Below are positions 34,481-44,647 of a stretch of DNA of 64,000 nt, one piece after another. The stretch covers positions 12,393,952 to 12,457,951 of the forward strand of contig CM026423.1 in NCBI GenBank assembly GCA_014871385.1, in the 5' to 3' direction. Source of the DNA: Ceratodon purpureus. Its lineage: Eukaryota > Streptophyta > Bryopsida > Pseudoditrichales > Ditrichaceae. Positions within the stretch are counted from its first letter, which is position 1, and the number at the start of each line of letters is the position of its first letter. The notes below the pieces were generated by a model. It worked only from the letters and a program-made list of their open reading frames with translations, was not told the DNA's origin and did not search any database. A program made the position numbers and the translations under genes.

Positions 34481-35070
34481 TTGTTGGAGTGCTCGGGCGC
34501 GTGCAAAACGGGCGCGAGCACTGATGGGCGCGAGCGCGTGCAAATGGAACGAGGGAGTTTGGGGGGAGAAATTAGTTCCATGATATGGTTGCAGTGCTCG
34601 CGCGCGAGTATTGACGGGCGCCAGCAGTCGGGCGCGTGCAAGATCGGGCGCGAGCGGAACGCGGGAGACATTGTGGAGGGAGAATGAGTTCCAGAATTTG
34701 GTATCCGTGCGCGCGCGGTTGGTTTGACGGGCGCGAGCAGGACGCGCGCGCGGGTACGGGCGCGTGCAAATGGAAAAGAGAGTTCGGGGGGCAAATTAGT
34801 TCCTTAACAAGGTTGCAGTGCTCGTGCGCGTGCAATGTCGGGCGCGAGCAGTCGGGCGCGTGCGAAATCGGGCGCGAGCGGAACGAGGGGGACACCGTCG
34901 GGTGTTTCACATTTCGGTATCCGTTCGCGCGCTGTTGGTGCGATGGGCGCGAGCAGTTCGCGCGCGCGCGTACGGGCGCAATCCTGGGTTTACTCTCGCT
35001 GGGGGCAGGTTTGTGCGCGCGCGGGTACGCACACTACGGGCGCGCGCAAACGCGCGCGTGCATGCAGGCG
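34481..35070 (+). repeat. Array 4, higher-order repeat of about 224 bp
   Basis: GGGCGCGAGC-type units set in a longer period: GTTGCAGTGCTCG recurs at 34,588 and 34,812. The periods include GGGGGGCAAATTAGTTCC, which resembles the GGGGGCAATTTATA promoter core of the element. The array therefore looks built from decayed promoter-plus-array modules. Confidence 0.8.
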
Positions 35071-35561
35071 GGTTCAGAGTTCAAATCCACGTAACATAAA
35101 ATTCAGTCCATATGTTAAATACACTTACAATAACTTAAGTTTTCTTACCGTGACTTAAATCCACTGACCATATTAAACATTTTGGTGTGCAACAGAGATA
35201 TTTATACACTTATCATACGATAGAAGGAGATGAGACAACGGGCGGAATGAATAACATGATTGGCAATCAAAAAAAGGGAGGCCAATGTATTATGTAGGGA
35301 GAATAAAAGCGTCTTGAGAACCACGACAATGATTTACAAAAGAAAATTATCATCCATTGTTTGAGTTTAACAAACATTAAACATGTGAATGTAATCCTAA
35401 ACCTATCCAATTCCCTATGCCTTCTACATGTATTTATATTCCGATATCTTTTTACAAAACGTGGTCTTCACTCATGGATCTCCACGACGTCACGTGCTCG
35501 GTGCAGAGGAACTTGATCCACCCTCATCGTGTCGTGCACGAGAGCTACCGGCTGCACTACT
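35071..35561. other. Non-coding stretch between array 4 and the RING-like gene
   Basis: AT-rich sequence with no supported gene. It should contain the 3' end of the minus-strand RING-like gene. Confidence 0.4.
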
Positions 35562-38052
35562 TTATGCCCCATCGTTAGCGATGAGTTTCCGCTTCGCAGA
35601 ACAGGTTCTCTTCGCTATGCCATCTCCTCCAAGCATTGCTTCCATGAAGTTGTTGTTGCGCATCCGACGGAGCACTGTTACGATCTCCGGAGTTTGTTGC
35701 GCACATAGGAAATCCACGGCTTGAGTCTTGAACAATATATCCCATTCAGATTCCGCGGTTTGTAACTCATTAGCGATCTCAAGATCCTGTTCCGTCATGT
35801 CGTGCAACTCCTTGATCTGATCCGCAACCAACTTCCCTTTGGAATTCCACTTAAATCCAAGAGGATGGGGGCCGTACTAGAATGTACGAGTTTGAATATC
35901 CCAGTGCCCATGTAGCACTTGGTAGAAGAAATTCCTCCTTCCCTCGAGTTCGTCCTCCGTCTCGCCCTTGATGAGTTCGTGGCAGATCCGTACAATCTCC
36001 GCAGGTTTCTGGTCCCACCTCCACTGATCGCTCATTTGTTTAACATAGGACTGGTGCATTCCCATAAGCCAATTCCAAATCAAGTCCTCACCCCACTTGT
36101 CCGGAAAGTCAGGAGTATTTTCCTTATTTTGCTCCTAATGCGGTGGCATCCAATTCGCTAGGCCGAACTGCTCATAAAAACGCTTGTGTAAGGGGGCCTT
36201 ACATACTGCACACCGCCGACGTATCAAGGCATGGGAAATCAAGCATTGTGGATGATACATGCAGTGACAGGATCCCAATGACCAGGCCCCCTCTGGCCCA
36301 AATGGATTGCAACAAACGGGACACTTGGTTCCATCCAACACATACTTCTGTGGATTGGGCCAGAGCAATCTTGGCTGCATATTACTATTCTTAGGGATCT
36401 TCTCATTGGATATGGCGGTCTTGTACTCCCACTCCAACTGCGTCCAATCTATTGCTTTACCAATCATCGGTATGTCTTCAGGGAACATTTCATCTAGATC
36501 TGCCCACGAGGTAAGTCCGAAATCTCTCCTGGAGTTAAGCTGGAGGTAGTCGCGGTCAATCCTCTTGAACTCACTGTACATCTGTCTATGACGGTCGACG
36601 TTCATGATGCATGCAATCTTTCATTGGTAGTACTGTCTGCTCATCTGGATCAGATACTTTCTGAGCATCCCGTTGGTAGCTTGCAATTCGGAGACAGTGG
36701 GTACCGATGGCTGTTGAAATCCCAAAGAGTCCTCTGTCTCTTGAGAATCCACGAACATGATTTGCCGCTGAGGGGGGTGCATCACTTGACTTGATGACGC
36801 GAATGGGATGATTGGCTTACGGGGAACTCGGACCGGGGTATCTTTCTAGAAGACCGTGCGTGGCCATTTCAATGATGGCATTCATGTCTTCCTCGTTCAT
36901 TCCAGCGCTACCAGGGATTGGAGCTTGGCTTGCCTCGGGTACGTAAGTCAGAGTCCTCGCAGATCTAAGTTGCAAAATCTTCTCATTCTGCTTCCGTATA
37001 ATCTCATTCATCCTATCAGCTTCTTCGTACAAGTTCTGGATAGTCTTCTCCATCTCAGAAATTATTGCATTTTTTCCTTCCAGCTCCTTCTGCAATGCAT
37101 CGCCTTGCGGGCCCTGGGCATCAGCGGCGGCTATTGTAGCCTCCAACTCATCTGCAAACCCAGTGTCATCATCTTCCATTTCATCACTCGGGCCCGCAAT
37201 CTGTGGATTCAATACATGAGGAGCTACATCAACATTGCTCGGGCCCGCAATTTGTGGAAGTAATATAGGAGGAGGAACATCAACATTGCTCGGGCCCGCG
37301 ACGATTGCTGGAGGAGCCTGATGAGGAATCCCCGGTCCAATAGGATTTGCAGGCGGTGCACGGTTCCTCGTCGACAAACAGGCAGCTAGCTCAGGATCCT
37401 TCTGTTTTAACCGTGTGATTCTAGCACTAGTCGCTGCTCTTGTTTGTGACTGAGCGGGACGGTCTACCGTACCATCAGAATCATTATCCTCCCCTGAGTC
37501 ACTCCAATCAACATGCAAATGATCCTCAGGATCATCCGCGTATTCCCAGTCCACATCTGGAAATTTTAAGACCCCTGTAGGTATCACCATCTCTCGTGGA
37601 CGCTGCTGGACGCTAGGAGTCAACCGTATGGTCCTCCAATCCACCTGCCTATGAAGCATTACCTCGGCATATACCATTCTACAAATAAAGAGCGGAACCT
37701 CGTTTCTATCCTTCATCGCTCGGCTGTATAGAACCTGCCACACCTCCAAATACCGCCTCCCGAACTGACGGTTCTTGCAAAATCTCATGTTCGCCTTGTT
37801 TGAAGTACGATTTTTATTATGGCGGTGCAACTGGAATAACTTCCCAATGTGGCACCATTCAATGAATTGTTCACACGTTGCTAGACTCCACGGTTGCGGT
37901 GCAGCTTCCCATCCTCTGAATGCCAGCTTTGCAGGATTCATTAAGACGTGAACCCTCTTATGTTGGCGGCTTCCATGCCAGACCCGTCCTGCATCCTTCT
38001 GCTTTTTCCTCTGCTCTGCCGCCGTGGGCTGATCTGGTCCTCGCCGTTCCAT
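35562..38052 (-). pseudogene. RING-like zinc-finger protein carried by the 13-kb hAT, broken
   Basis: ATG at 38,050-38,052. The first 400 codons are not recognised: a basic N-terminus, an acidic middle (DWSDSGEDNDSDG), two copies of an IAGPSNVDV motif in a Pro-rich stretch, and a coiled coil with ISEMEKTIQNLYEEADRM. The frame shifts by one base in the A run at 36,843-36,845 (LLE continues as DTPVRVPRKP in the next frame). It then runs to a zinc-finger block, CPVCCNPF, SCHCMYHPQC and CAVCKAPL, with RING-like Cys/His spacing. In-frame stops TGA 36,621-36,623, TAG 36,135-36,137 and TAG 35,877-35,879 interrupt otherwise continuous coding to 35,562. All three could be C-to-T changes (CGA, CAG, CAG). 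Introns could remove some of them; none was obvious. If intact, a ubiquitin-ligase role would be a reasonable guess. Confidence 0.7.
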
Positions 38053-38233
38053 AGCTGCTCGAGGTAGACCGTTCTTCGAAGTCTTCCGAAAGTGCAAAAT
38101 TAAAAGCCTACGACTACCCCAAAACCTCAATCACATTTACAAATTATAAATATTTACAAAATTCTCAAATGTACCACACAAACACCATAGAGTTCTGGAG
38201 AACAAAAACAAAGACACGTGTCAGTGTGCTGGG

Positions 38234-38334
38234 ACCTACCTGAGTACCACGCAATCAGCTACTCGGGGGCAGTTGAAGGCAAGGTGCTCAACGGGGGGGA
38301 GTGCAAACTGAGGGGGCAAATCGCCCTTTTATAG
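38234..38334 (-). promoter_or_regulatory. Promoter and 5' UTR splice donor of the RING-like gene
   Basis: GACTATAAAAGGG (TATA) near 38,326-38,334, then GATTTGCCCCC and GCCTTCAACTGCCCCCGAG leader motifs shared with the 39.3 kb gene, then a strong donor CAG-GTAGGT at 38,234-38,242. The first exon is probably non-coding. Confidence 0.6.
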
Positions 38335-38335
38335 T

Positions 38336-38712
38336 CACGGGCGCCAGGGAACGGGCGCGAACATCCTGCTACGGGCGCGAGCAGAAACTCCACGGGCGCG
38401 CGCCGGCACCGACGGCGGGGTTTCGGCCGTGTATACCTTCGCGCCCGCGCGAGTATCAACGGGCGCGAGCGGTTCAGTGGCGGGTATATGACGGGCGCGA
38501 TCGGGTTTTACTGCGCATGAGCGGGTAGCGACCCGGTCTTCGTCGGGCGCGCGCGGGCGTCATCCGGGTACCAAAGGGGCGCGCTCGCGGACGTCGTTGC
38601 GGGCGCGCGGATATTATTCGGGCGAGATCCGAATTGCACAGGTGCGACCGTCGGGCGCGAACGCTGGATGGACGGGCGCGACCACTGGTCCAGGACGGGC
38701 GCCACCACAAAC
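38336..38712 (+). repeat. Array 5, upstream of the RING-like gene TATA box
   Basis: Irregular array of GGGCGCGAGC, GGGCGCGAAC and GGGCGCGATC units starting a few bases from the TATA box. Confidence 0.9.
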
Positions 38713-38818
38713 TAGAACACTATTAAAAATCAGAGTAACCAAAGAGAACTTGCAAATTCAGAGTTAAAAAAAAATACTTTATTTATTTTGAAAATTTATC
38801 ACTTCATTGTAATGTCAA

Positions 38819-39256
38819 TTACAGTGCCATACACTCTAGGTACCGGTCCTCTAGGTCTTTCAAGTGCGTCTCAAAATGGTTCGTTTGAGCACTAGAGACT
38901 ATATTGGGGACACAAAGTATTGCCATCTCGTTCTTCAGTTCTTTGATGAGATTCCAAATCTCAGTGTCAAGTTCTTCGACAGTCGCTTGGGTTGCCAACT
39001 GCTCTTTAGTGGTTGGAGGCAGAGGGCGTCCATTCTCAGCGTAGGCCACCAATTTGTCACGGCGAGAGATCCAATCCTCAAAGAACTGAATCAGTTGACG
39101 GAGTCGCTCCAGCATTGTCCAAATAACTGTGTCCGTTCGCTGTGCAGTGCCCGGTGGGGTGGCACCATTTGTTACACTCATGTACGACTTGATTTGTTGG
39201 CAATTGCATGCGTTGGAATTCATGTTCGACGGTCTAGCGATTGTTGAGAAACCCAT
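38819..39256 (-). CDS. Small protein of the 13-kb hAT, function unknown
   Basis: Intact 145-codon frame with ATG at 39,254-39,256, about 90 bp downstream of a clear TATA box. The N-terminus has Asn/Cys-rich NACNCQQIK; the rest is predicted mostly helical (TMLERLRQLIQFFEDW, EELDTEIWNLIKELKNEM), which suggests coiled-coil or helical-bundle packing. No enzyme motif or known family is recognised. It is the first gene inside the right end and shares the TATA-leader module with its neighbours, so it is probably a genuine gene of the element, perhaps a partner of the transposase or kinase (inference). Confidence 0.6.
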   Translation of the reverse strand: MGFSTIARPSNMNSNACNCQQIKSYMSVTNGATPPGTAQRTDTVIWTMLERLRQLIQFFEDWISRRDKLVAYAENGRPLPPTTKEQLATQATVEELDTEIWNLIKELKNEMAILCVPNIVSSAQTNHFETHLKDLEDRYLECMAL

Positions 39257-39343
39257 CGTAACACTAAGCAATCAACTACCCTCGGGCTGTTGAAGGCAAA
39301 ATGCACAAAGTGGGGGGGGTGCGAATCAGTGGAGGAGGGTGGC

Positions 39344-39354
39344 AATTTATACTC
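39344..39354 (-). promoter_or_regulatory. TATA box of the small hAT gene
   Basis: AGTATAAATTGCC on the minus strand, then C-rich leader and GCCTTCAACAGCCCGAGGGT, nearly the same as the leader at 38.26-38.31 kb. Array 6 lies immediately upstream. Confidence 0.7.
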
Positions 39355-39356
39355 AC

Positions 39357-39575
39357 GGGGCCGACAGTGTGGGCGCGAGCAGGTTGGGCGCGCGCAGGCT
39401 GGTACGGGCGCGAGCACGTTCATCCTAAGCTACGGGCGCGCGCGACCCTGATCGGGCGAGGGTAATCGGGCGCGATCACTGTGCGCGCGCGAGACTGACG
39501 ACGGGCGCGATCAACCACATATGACAAGCGCAAACAGGCGCAAAGACGCGCGCGGACACGACGACGGGCGCCACC
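39357..39575 (+). repeat. Array 6 (right subterminal), upstream of the small gene TATA box
   Basis: GGGCGCGAGC-type units ending about 150 bp inside the right end. Between it and the end are repeated GTCCGTCCGATAA and GTCACGTGAC motifs. Confidence 0.9.
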
Positions 39576-39732
39576 CATGGTAAACAGTAGTAAACTGTGA
39601 GGACAATAATTTTGCTCGCGGTCGGAAGCCCGTCCGATAAGTGTCCGTCCGATAACCGTCCGTCACGTTCGTCACGTGACTACACGACAATTTTTTGGCC
39701 CGTCCGTCCATTATGACAACCCTGCTGCTAAT

Positions 39733-40289
39733 GACTTTACTGTAGTGATGCAATGTGCACTTTACCGTAGGATACCTTGTGGACGGCAGTACACGTTGAA
39801 GCTGTTGCAGTGCGATGACCTTCTTTTCCTAAACTTATCAGCCTTGGAGTTTTCATTAAAATGGACAAAAACAGTTGGTCCTAGTTCAAAATTTTCAGGA
39901 AACTAATGCTTTATTTTAGAAGGCAGAATAGCAAATGGATAGACTCATAGACAAGCTCTAGAATTACTCCTCTTCCAAATCAGTTGCATCATATTCTCGG
40001 GGAAAGAGAATTTTTCCTTCAATCCTCAATTATGCTTCCCAAAACAATTGAGCTAGTATTTCATGAGTTTGTGTAGCTTGCACAAGCATATTTTTAATTC
40101 TAGTTTCTTGTCTTTCTTCGTTTTTGAAATTCTAGCACTCAATTTCTCTTCTTCTTCCTCTACACCATCATTTTCATTTACCTTAGTTCCTTCAAGCTCT
40201 TCAAACAACACATTTCCAGCTTCAACGTCCTCCATTCTCAAATATCTCTTCATCTCCTTTGCAGCTTGTGTAGCCGCCATCAAAAAATT
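39733..40289. other. Spacer: end of arm A (to about 39,823), then non-coding
   Basis: 39,725-39,823 aligns inverted with 46,072-46,160. After GATGACCT the homology stops. The rest shows only the Ser-rich antisense of the Harbinger remnant. Confidence 0.5.
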
Positions 40290-41518
40290 AGAATTCCGTA
40301 AATCTCCTAACTGATTTCTACTTTTCCTTTGCATTATCATCTCTCCTTCTTTGGCCGAATTGGCATCGAACTTGTCTTGGTGTATACCGTAATGCACAAA
40401 TTATGAAGACAAATGCAGCTTGTAGTCTCATGCGGTACATGTCGAAAAGGCATCTCAATCCTCTTCAATAAAATCCTCGACTTCCCTTTCAATATTCCAA
40501 ACGCCCTCTCTACAGCCATTCTTGTTGATGATTGAATAAAGTTCCAATGCGCCTTTATTCCACGTAATCTTTTCTTTTCACCTTTGAAAGGAGGATAAAA
40601 CCGCGGTCTCATCGGATAAGCCGCATCAACAATTAATTTGTAAAACAATTATAACTCACCCCTCATCACTTTTTTCCCAATATCTGCATTTTGGAACAAA
40701 GTCCAATCATGGTAGCCATTCAAAATCGTAATCCTATAACTTGCGTTTGCTATTCGCTATGCCTTGAAGTAGAGTCAAATAAAAACCTTTCCTGCAGTAA
40801 AAGGAAGTAGGATCTATGGGGGGCAATGATAAGTATTTGGCTTCCGTCAAGTGCTGTCATAACATAAGGCAATCCCCTAGGCTCCTCAAATTTGGTTGCA
40901 ATTCTACTTAAAAAATATCTAGATAGTTCGCAATTACTAATGGTTTTAAATGCTTCTCAATTGCTACACAAAGTCCCCATAGATAAATGCGGTGCTTTCG
41001 TGAATGCCATATATTTCAGTACAACCACGTAATGAATTCCCACTACTAAGTCTATTCAATGAAAGAGCAACCTGATTTCTAAAAGGAATCACTACTCTGA
41101 AAATTTGAAATTTGCTACACAAATAATCAAAAGTTTCCGGAATTAACCTTGTATACTGCTTGAATAACCTAACCAAATATCTTCCAAATAATAATTTCTC
41201 CGCAAAAATATTGTTTTGGTCATACATCCAAATGCACCTTGTCCTCCTAAAAGCACTAACCTCCGCAACCATTATAACAAAAACCATCGCCATAGCACCA
41301 TAATGTTGGTTCAAAGCAAGTTTTTGCAATATTGCAATAACCGCCGTAATATGTCGCACGGCTATGAAGGATACAAGAGCCACTAAAACCTTATGCCTTT
41401 GTTCATCCATCTCGAAGAAATGCCAATGAAGAGAGAGAGAGAAGTGTTGAATTTTTTGACCTTTAACCCTTAAAATTCCTTGACTATGTTTCACCAAAAA
41501 ACGCTCCAAAACTGCCAT
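40290..41518 (-). pseudogene. PIF/Harbinger transposase remnant (DDE_Tnp_4)
   Basis: Broken pieces of a PIF/Harbinger nuclease. The N-terminal piece (41,518-40,964) contains TRCIWMYDQNN and an HTH-like region ending STAFIYGDFV. The first catalytic region, ALDGSQILIIAP, lies near 40,840. VDAAYPMRPRFYPPFKG and RMAVERAFGILKGK, holding the second Asp and the Glu, lie at 40,648-40,480. Frames change and stops intervene, so no full protein is possible. No matching terminal repeats or 3-bp target copy were found. Confidence 0.75.
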
Positions 41519-41529
41519 TTCCAATGTAA

Positions 41530-42396
41530 AAAGTATGAATGACTAAAAAATCATTATTTTCTAATTAAAATCAGAAGATCTTCAAGAAGATTATTCTATT
41601 GGACAGCTCAAAAATTTTCATCATAATCAACCATAGATAAAGGAAGATTAAATAGCGATTGAAATTTGAAAACAGACTTTTTTGACAAGATTTTTGACTA
41701 AGGTTGATACACTCTAACTTTTTTTTTTTAGGTTTTTTGCATTATGGATTTTGGGGGTTTTGGTGCATGTCAAAGAAGACTAAGTTAGCTAATTGTATTA
41801 AAAACAATACACTCAAAAGTCAAGTGTAGCATGTACAAAACAATATTTTTATTAAGTTGAATACACAAGAATGCTAAATCTTATTTCTTTCCTAGAAATT
41901 CCATTATGTTATAAAGTCCCAATCCAAACAATCAAAGTAAAGATTGATGTCCATCATTTAAGTGAAAAAAAAGAAAATATCTAAAATAATTTTTTTTTAA
42001 ACTTTTATGAAGAAAAGAGGAAGTTTTTTTAGTACACTACCCCAAACGGTGAGAAAACTTTGATATTTTGTGGAGTGAACATTTTGTACTGAAACAAGTT
42101 TTTATTTGGAAATCTCAAAGATGAAAACATTAAGTATTTATAGAAAAAATCTCAAAGGTAACAAATGTATTTAGCATGGCTACCCAAATTGCCGACCGAA
42201 TACAAAATTTCATTTCGGGTACCATAACTATTTTTTGAAATGTGTGATTGAAAAAAAAAATTAGTTCCCTCAAAGTCCTTGTTACGGCAAACATTCACAA
42301 AAAAATTTCAAAAAATATTGATTTAAATTGAAGTCATATGTACATGCCCAAACTCTAAAAAGACCCAATCTTGCCACTTTGTCCTTTAGGGGTTAA
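41530..42396. mobile_element. Solo right end of a piggyBac element
   Basis: TTAA at 42,393-42,396 preceded by the inverse of CCCCTAAAGGACAAAGTGGC. The last 90 bp align, inverted, with the left end of the 4-kb piggyBac element, including GTTTGGGCATGTAC and GACTTCAATTT. No partner end lies within reach, so this is a truncated copy. The inner limit is a guess. Confidence 0.7.
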
Positions 42397-43553
42397 TGAA
42401 TTGGCCTGACTTCTCGGCACCAAGGCCATTACATATAGGAAAATCAGCCTCCGTTATAATTTTATTATAATGGGGACTTCAAGCCATCCCCAACCCAAAA
42501 ATGGGTTGAAATTTCAAGCAATCGGCCCCAAGGAAAATTGGCCCGGCCTCTATATGTAGATCGGCCCTTATATTGGACCAATTACAAGTAATCCCATGAA
42601 ATATGCTTTACATAGTGTATTTTCAATGTGATGTCAATTCTTACTTGGAATGCTACCTCGAAATTGGACAAGTGCTAAGTATCCATGGATTGTAATAAGC
42701 AAAGCTCTAAATAACAACAAGCTAAATGGACCCATTCCATTGTGCTTTGATGTTGCTCACAATAGCTTATCAAGGCCTCTACCCGTCTCAACCACCAGTC
42801 CACATGGGAAAAAAAAATAAAAAATTCATTTTCATGTTTTCACGTAGCAAGTTCTATTGCACTACAACTAGTAGGACTTTGAGCACGTTGACCTTAGCTT
42901 GGTTTGTCTCCTCAACGGATTCTAGCACAGAACGGTCGAGTGAGACAAACCGAGCTGTATAATATATTTGCCACAAGATGAGGCAGTGACACATTCAAGT
43001 AACCCGAAAGATTAAAATCAATCGAAGCAATTCATATAAAATTGAGGGATTACCTAGAAAATCCGGGCATGAAGAGACTGAATATTTGACTCGGCTAGTA
43101 ACTGGACTCTGAGCCACCTTGAGCGTGGTCGAGCGGGAATTTCCGGGTCGTCGACCACTCTATGTTTTAGGAATCAACACATCACCTTTGGCTTCTTCGG
43201 CTAAGATGATGGAACCAGAGGACTCACCCATCAAGTCAGACAACGTCTTACTCACGACTCAAGCGTGGTTACGTCCAAAGGGGTTCTCGAGACTGTACCC
43301 GAACTGCCTTTAATCGTCACTCCAGGATTTGCTACGCTCGTAATTGGTACCCGTGAGTCCACCCCTTGCCGACGATCAATGTCCATCAGCTCAACTTGCA
43401 CCTAGTCGACCTTTGTGTACATTCAACTCTCTTCACCTGATCTCGATATGGACTTGACACCGCCCTTGCGAACAAGATCTCTAACGTGGATAGGACACTG
43501 CAACATGGTCTCCGATAGTAAGCATCAAAGCTCATGTATGAGTTCATGTGCAG
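42397..43553. other. Spacer, no supported gene
   Basis: Small open frames only. A short hairpin-forming pair, TTGGTTTGTCTC and GAGACAAACCGAGC, lies at about 42,899-42,955. Confidence 0.4.
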
Positions 43554-44096
43554 GTAGTGGATGCGTGTGTGGATGCCATAGGGTCAACTGAAGTGGCCAT
43601 ATTTAAGCTGCAATCTGGGGTGACCTTCAGTGACTTAATTGAACATGAGGACGACGTCCTCGCACAGTACAAGTATTTAGGCCCTGAATTGGAGAAGCGC
43701 AAGCTTGCATACATCTGCCTCTCCAGCATTAATGGAAAGCCATACTTCAGGTAACACAACATCAGTTGATAACTTTGTTCGGGAAGTTGAGACTTTCAAA
43801 AACCTTCCTGTCTGACTTCTTTGGAGCTTCTTTAGCAATAATTCACATAACTCTAATGTGAAATTAAGTGGCATGCATCTGCCACCATATCTGCCACGAA
43901 GCTTTCTGTAAAACATGCCACTTCGGTCTTCAAACGCATAGTATCAATTTAGGCTCGTCTCCCTGATCGATTCTTGGGACTTTGTTGCAGATTTGCCCAG
44001 CTTTCGGAGTCAAACCTCAGTATTGATCCATTCCACTACTTCCGGAAATACTACAAAGGGACGCTGATTATCAATGGTGCATTAACCCCTGAAAAG
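43554..44096 (+). pseudogene. Two-exon fragment of an old yellow enzyme / OPDA reductase-like gene
   Basis: Exon 43,554-43,750 follows a TGTGCAG acceptor and ends at CAG-GTAACA. Exon 43,991-44,096 follows TTGTTGCAG and ends AAG-GTAAGC. Joined, they read VVDACVDAIGSTEVAIFKLQ, then a KRKLAYICL strand, then KYYKGTLIINGALTPEK. This matches the C-terminal half of the flavin barrel in the OYE/OPR family (VVDAVxxAIG, the Y-KGT-I-G motif). Preceding and following exons with the flavin and catalytic residues are not seen nearby, so this is a partial duplicate. Splice borders are intact. Confidence 0.6.
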
Positions 44097-44647
44097 GTAA
44101 GCTCACAGCCATGCTCTTTGTTGTTCTTAACGTCAACACCCAATCAAGAAGAAATCTAAGAACACTTACTAAGAGTGTGCATGTAGTTTACTCGCTAGAC
44201 CGGTTTGAAATATCTGCAATGATAAAAGTGTACGTTTTGACTTATATCCTTTGCGAATTATAAGTGAAACAAAACAACCGAAGATGACCTTGATCAAAGC
44301 TCTTCAGGTGTCCATGCCACTTCTAGCTCGATCCCTTACCTCTGCCAAGTTTATCATATATTGTAATATCAGTGAAACTATAATATTCTAGAGACAATTC
44401 AATTGTAGCCGGCTCAAGGTGATTCACATGAGACAGTGCAGAATGCCTACCAAATGTCATCGTCTGGAAGTCGTCATGATTATCGATGTGGTTAAAATGG
44501 AGGCATCATCTTCACCAGCAAAGATTTGCGATTACGCATGATCATTTTGCACTCCAAGATACCCAACTTCTATTCAAGTCTACATATTTTGGACCTAATT
44601 TTATTGTACGTAAGGAATGCCACCAACGACATGCATGCACTCGAATA

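Larger units (their letters stand above)
26653..39724 (-). mobile_element. 13-kb multi-gene hAT superfamily transposon
   Basis: The left end is CATGGTTGTCATAATGGAC; the right end inverted is CAGGGTTGTCATAATGGAC, a 19-bp terminal repeat with one mismatch and the CAGGG start common in hAT elements. Target copies are CTGCTGAT (26,645-26,652) and CTGCTAAT (39,725-39,732), 7 of 8 matching, the right length for hAT. Both flanks align continuously with arm B of the segmental duplication at 46.07-46.26 kb, which confirms the insertion. Inside, all on the minus strand, are a protein kinase, the hAT transposase, a RING-like protein and a small unknown protein. Six CpG-dense arrays of GGGCGCGAGC-like units and a 144-bp tandem repeat are also present. 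Typical plant hAT elements are a few kb with one gene, so size and cargo are unusual. Confidence 0.92.

Noticed and set aside
29670-36623. Alternative genetic code or stop readthrough to explain the in-frame stops
   Set aside because: TAA, TAG and TGA all occur, each fits a C-to-T change, and other genes in the window use standard stops.
36817-36819. TAA as a true nonsense codon in the RING-like gene
   Set aside because: The coding frame has already shifted at 36,843-36,845, and the continuing frame (RVPRKPIIPF) does not contain this stop.
38053-38130. N-terminal extension of the RING-like gene frame
   Set aside because: It opens with TTG; the ATG at 38,052 lies after a probable 5' UTR intron.
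41463-41474. TTAACCCTTAAA as a piggyBac end
   Set aside because: It lies within the Harbinger transposase coding remnant and has no inverse partner at a sensible distance.
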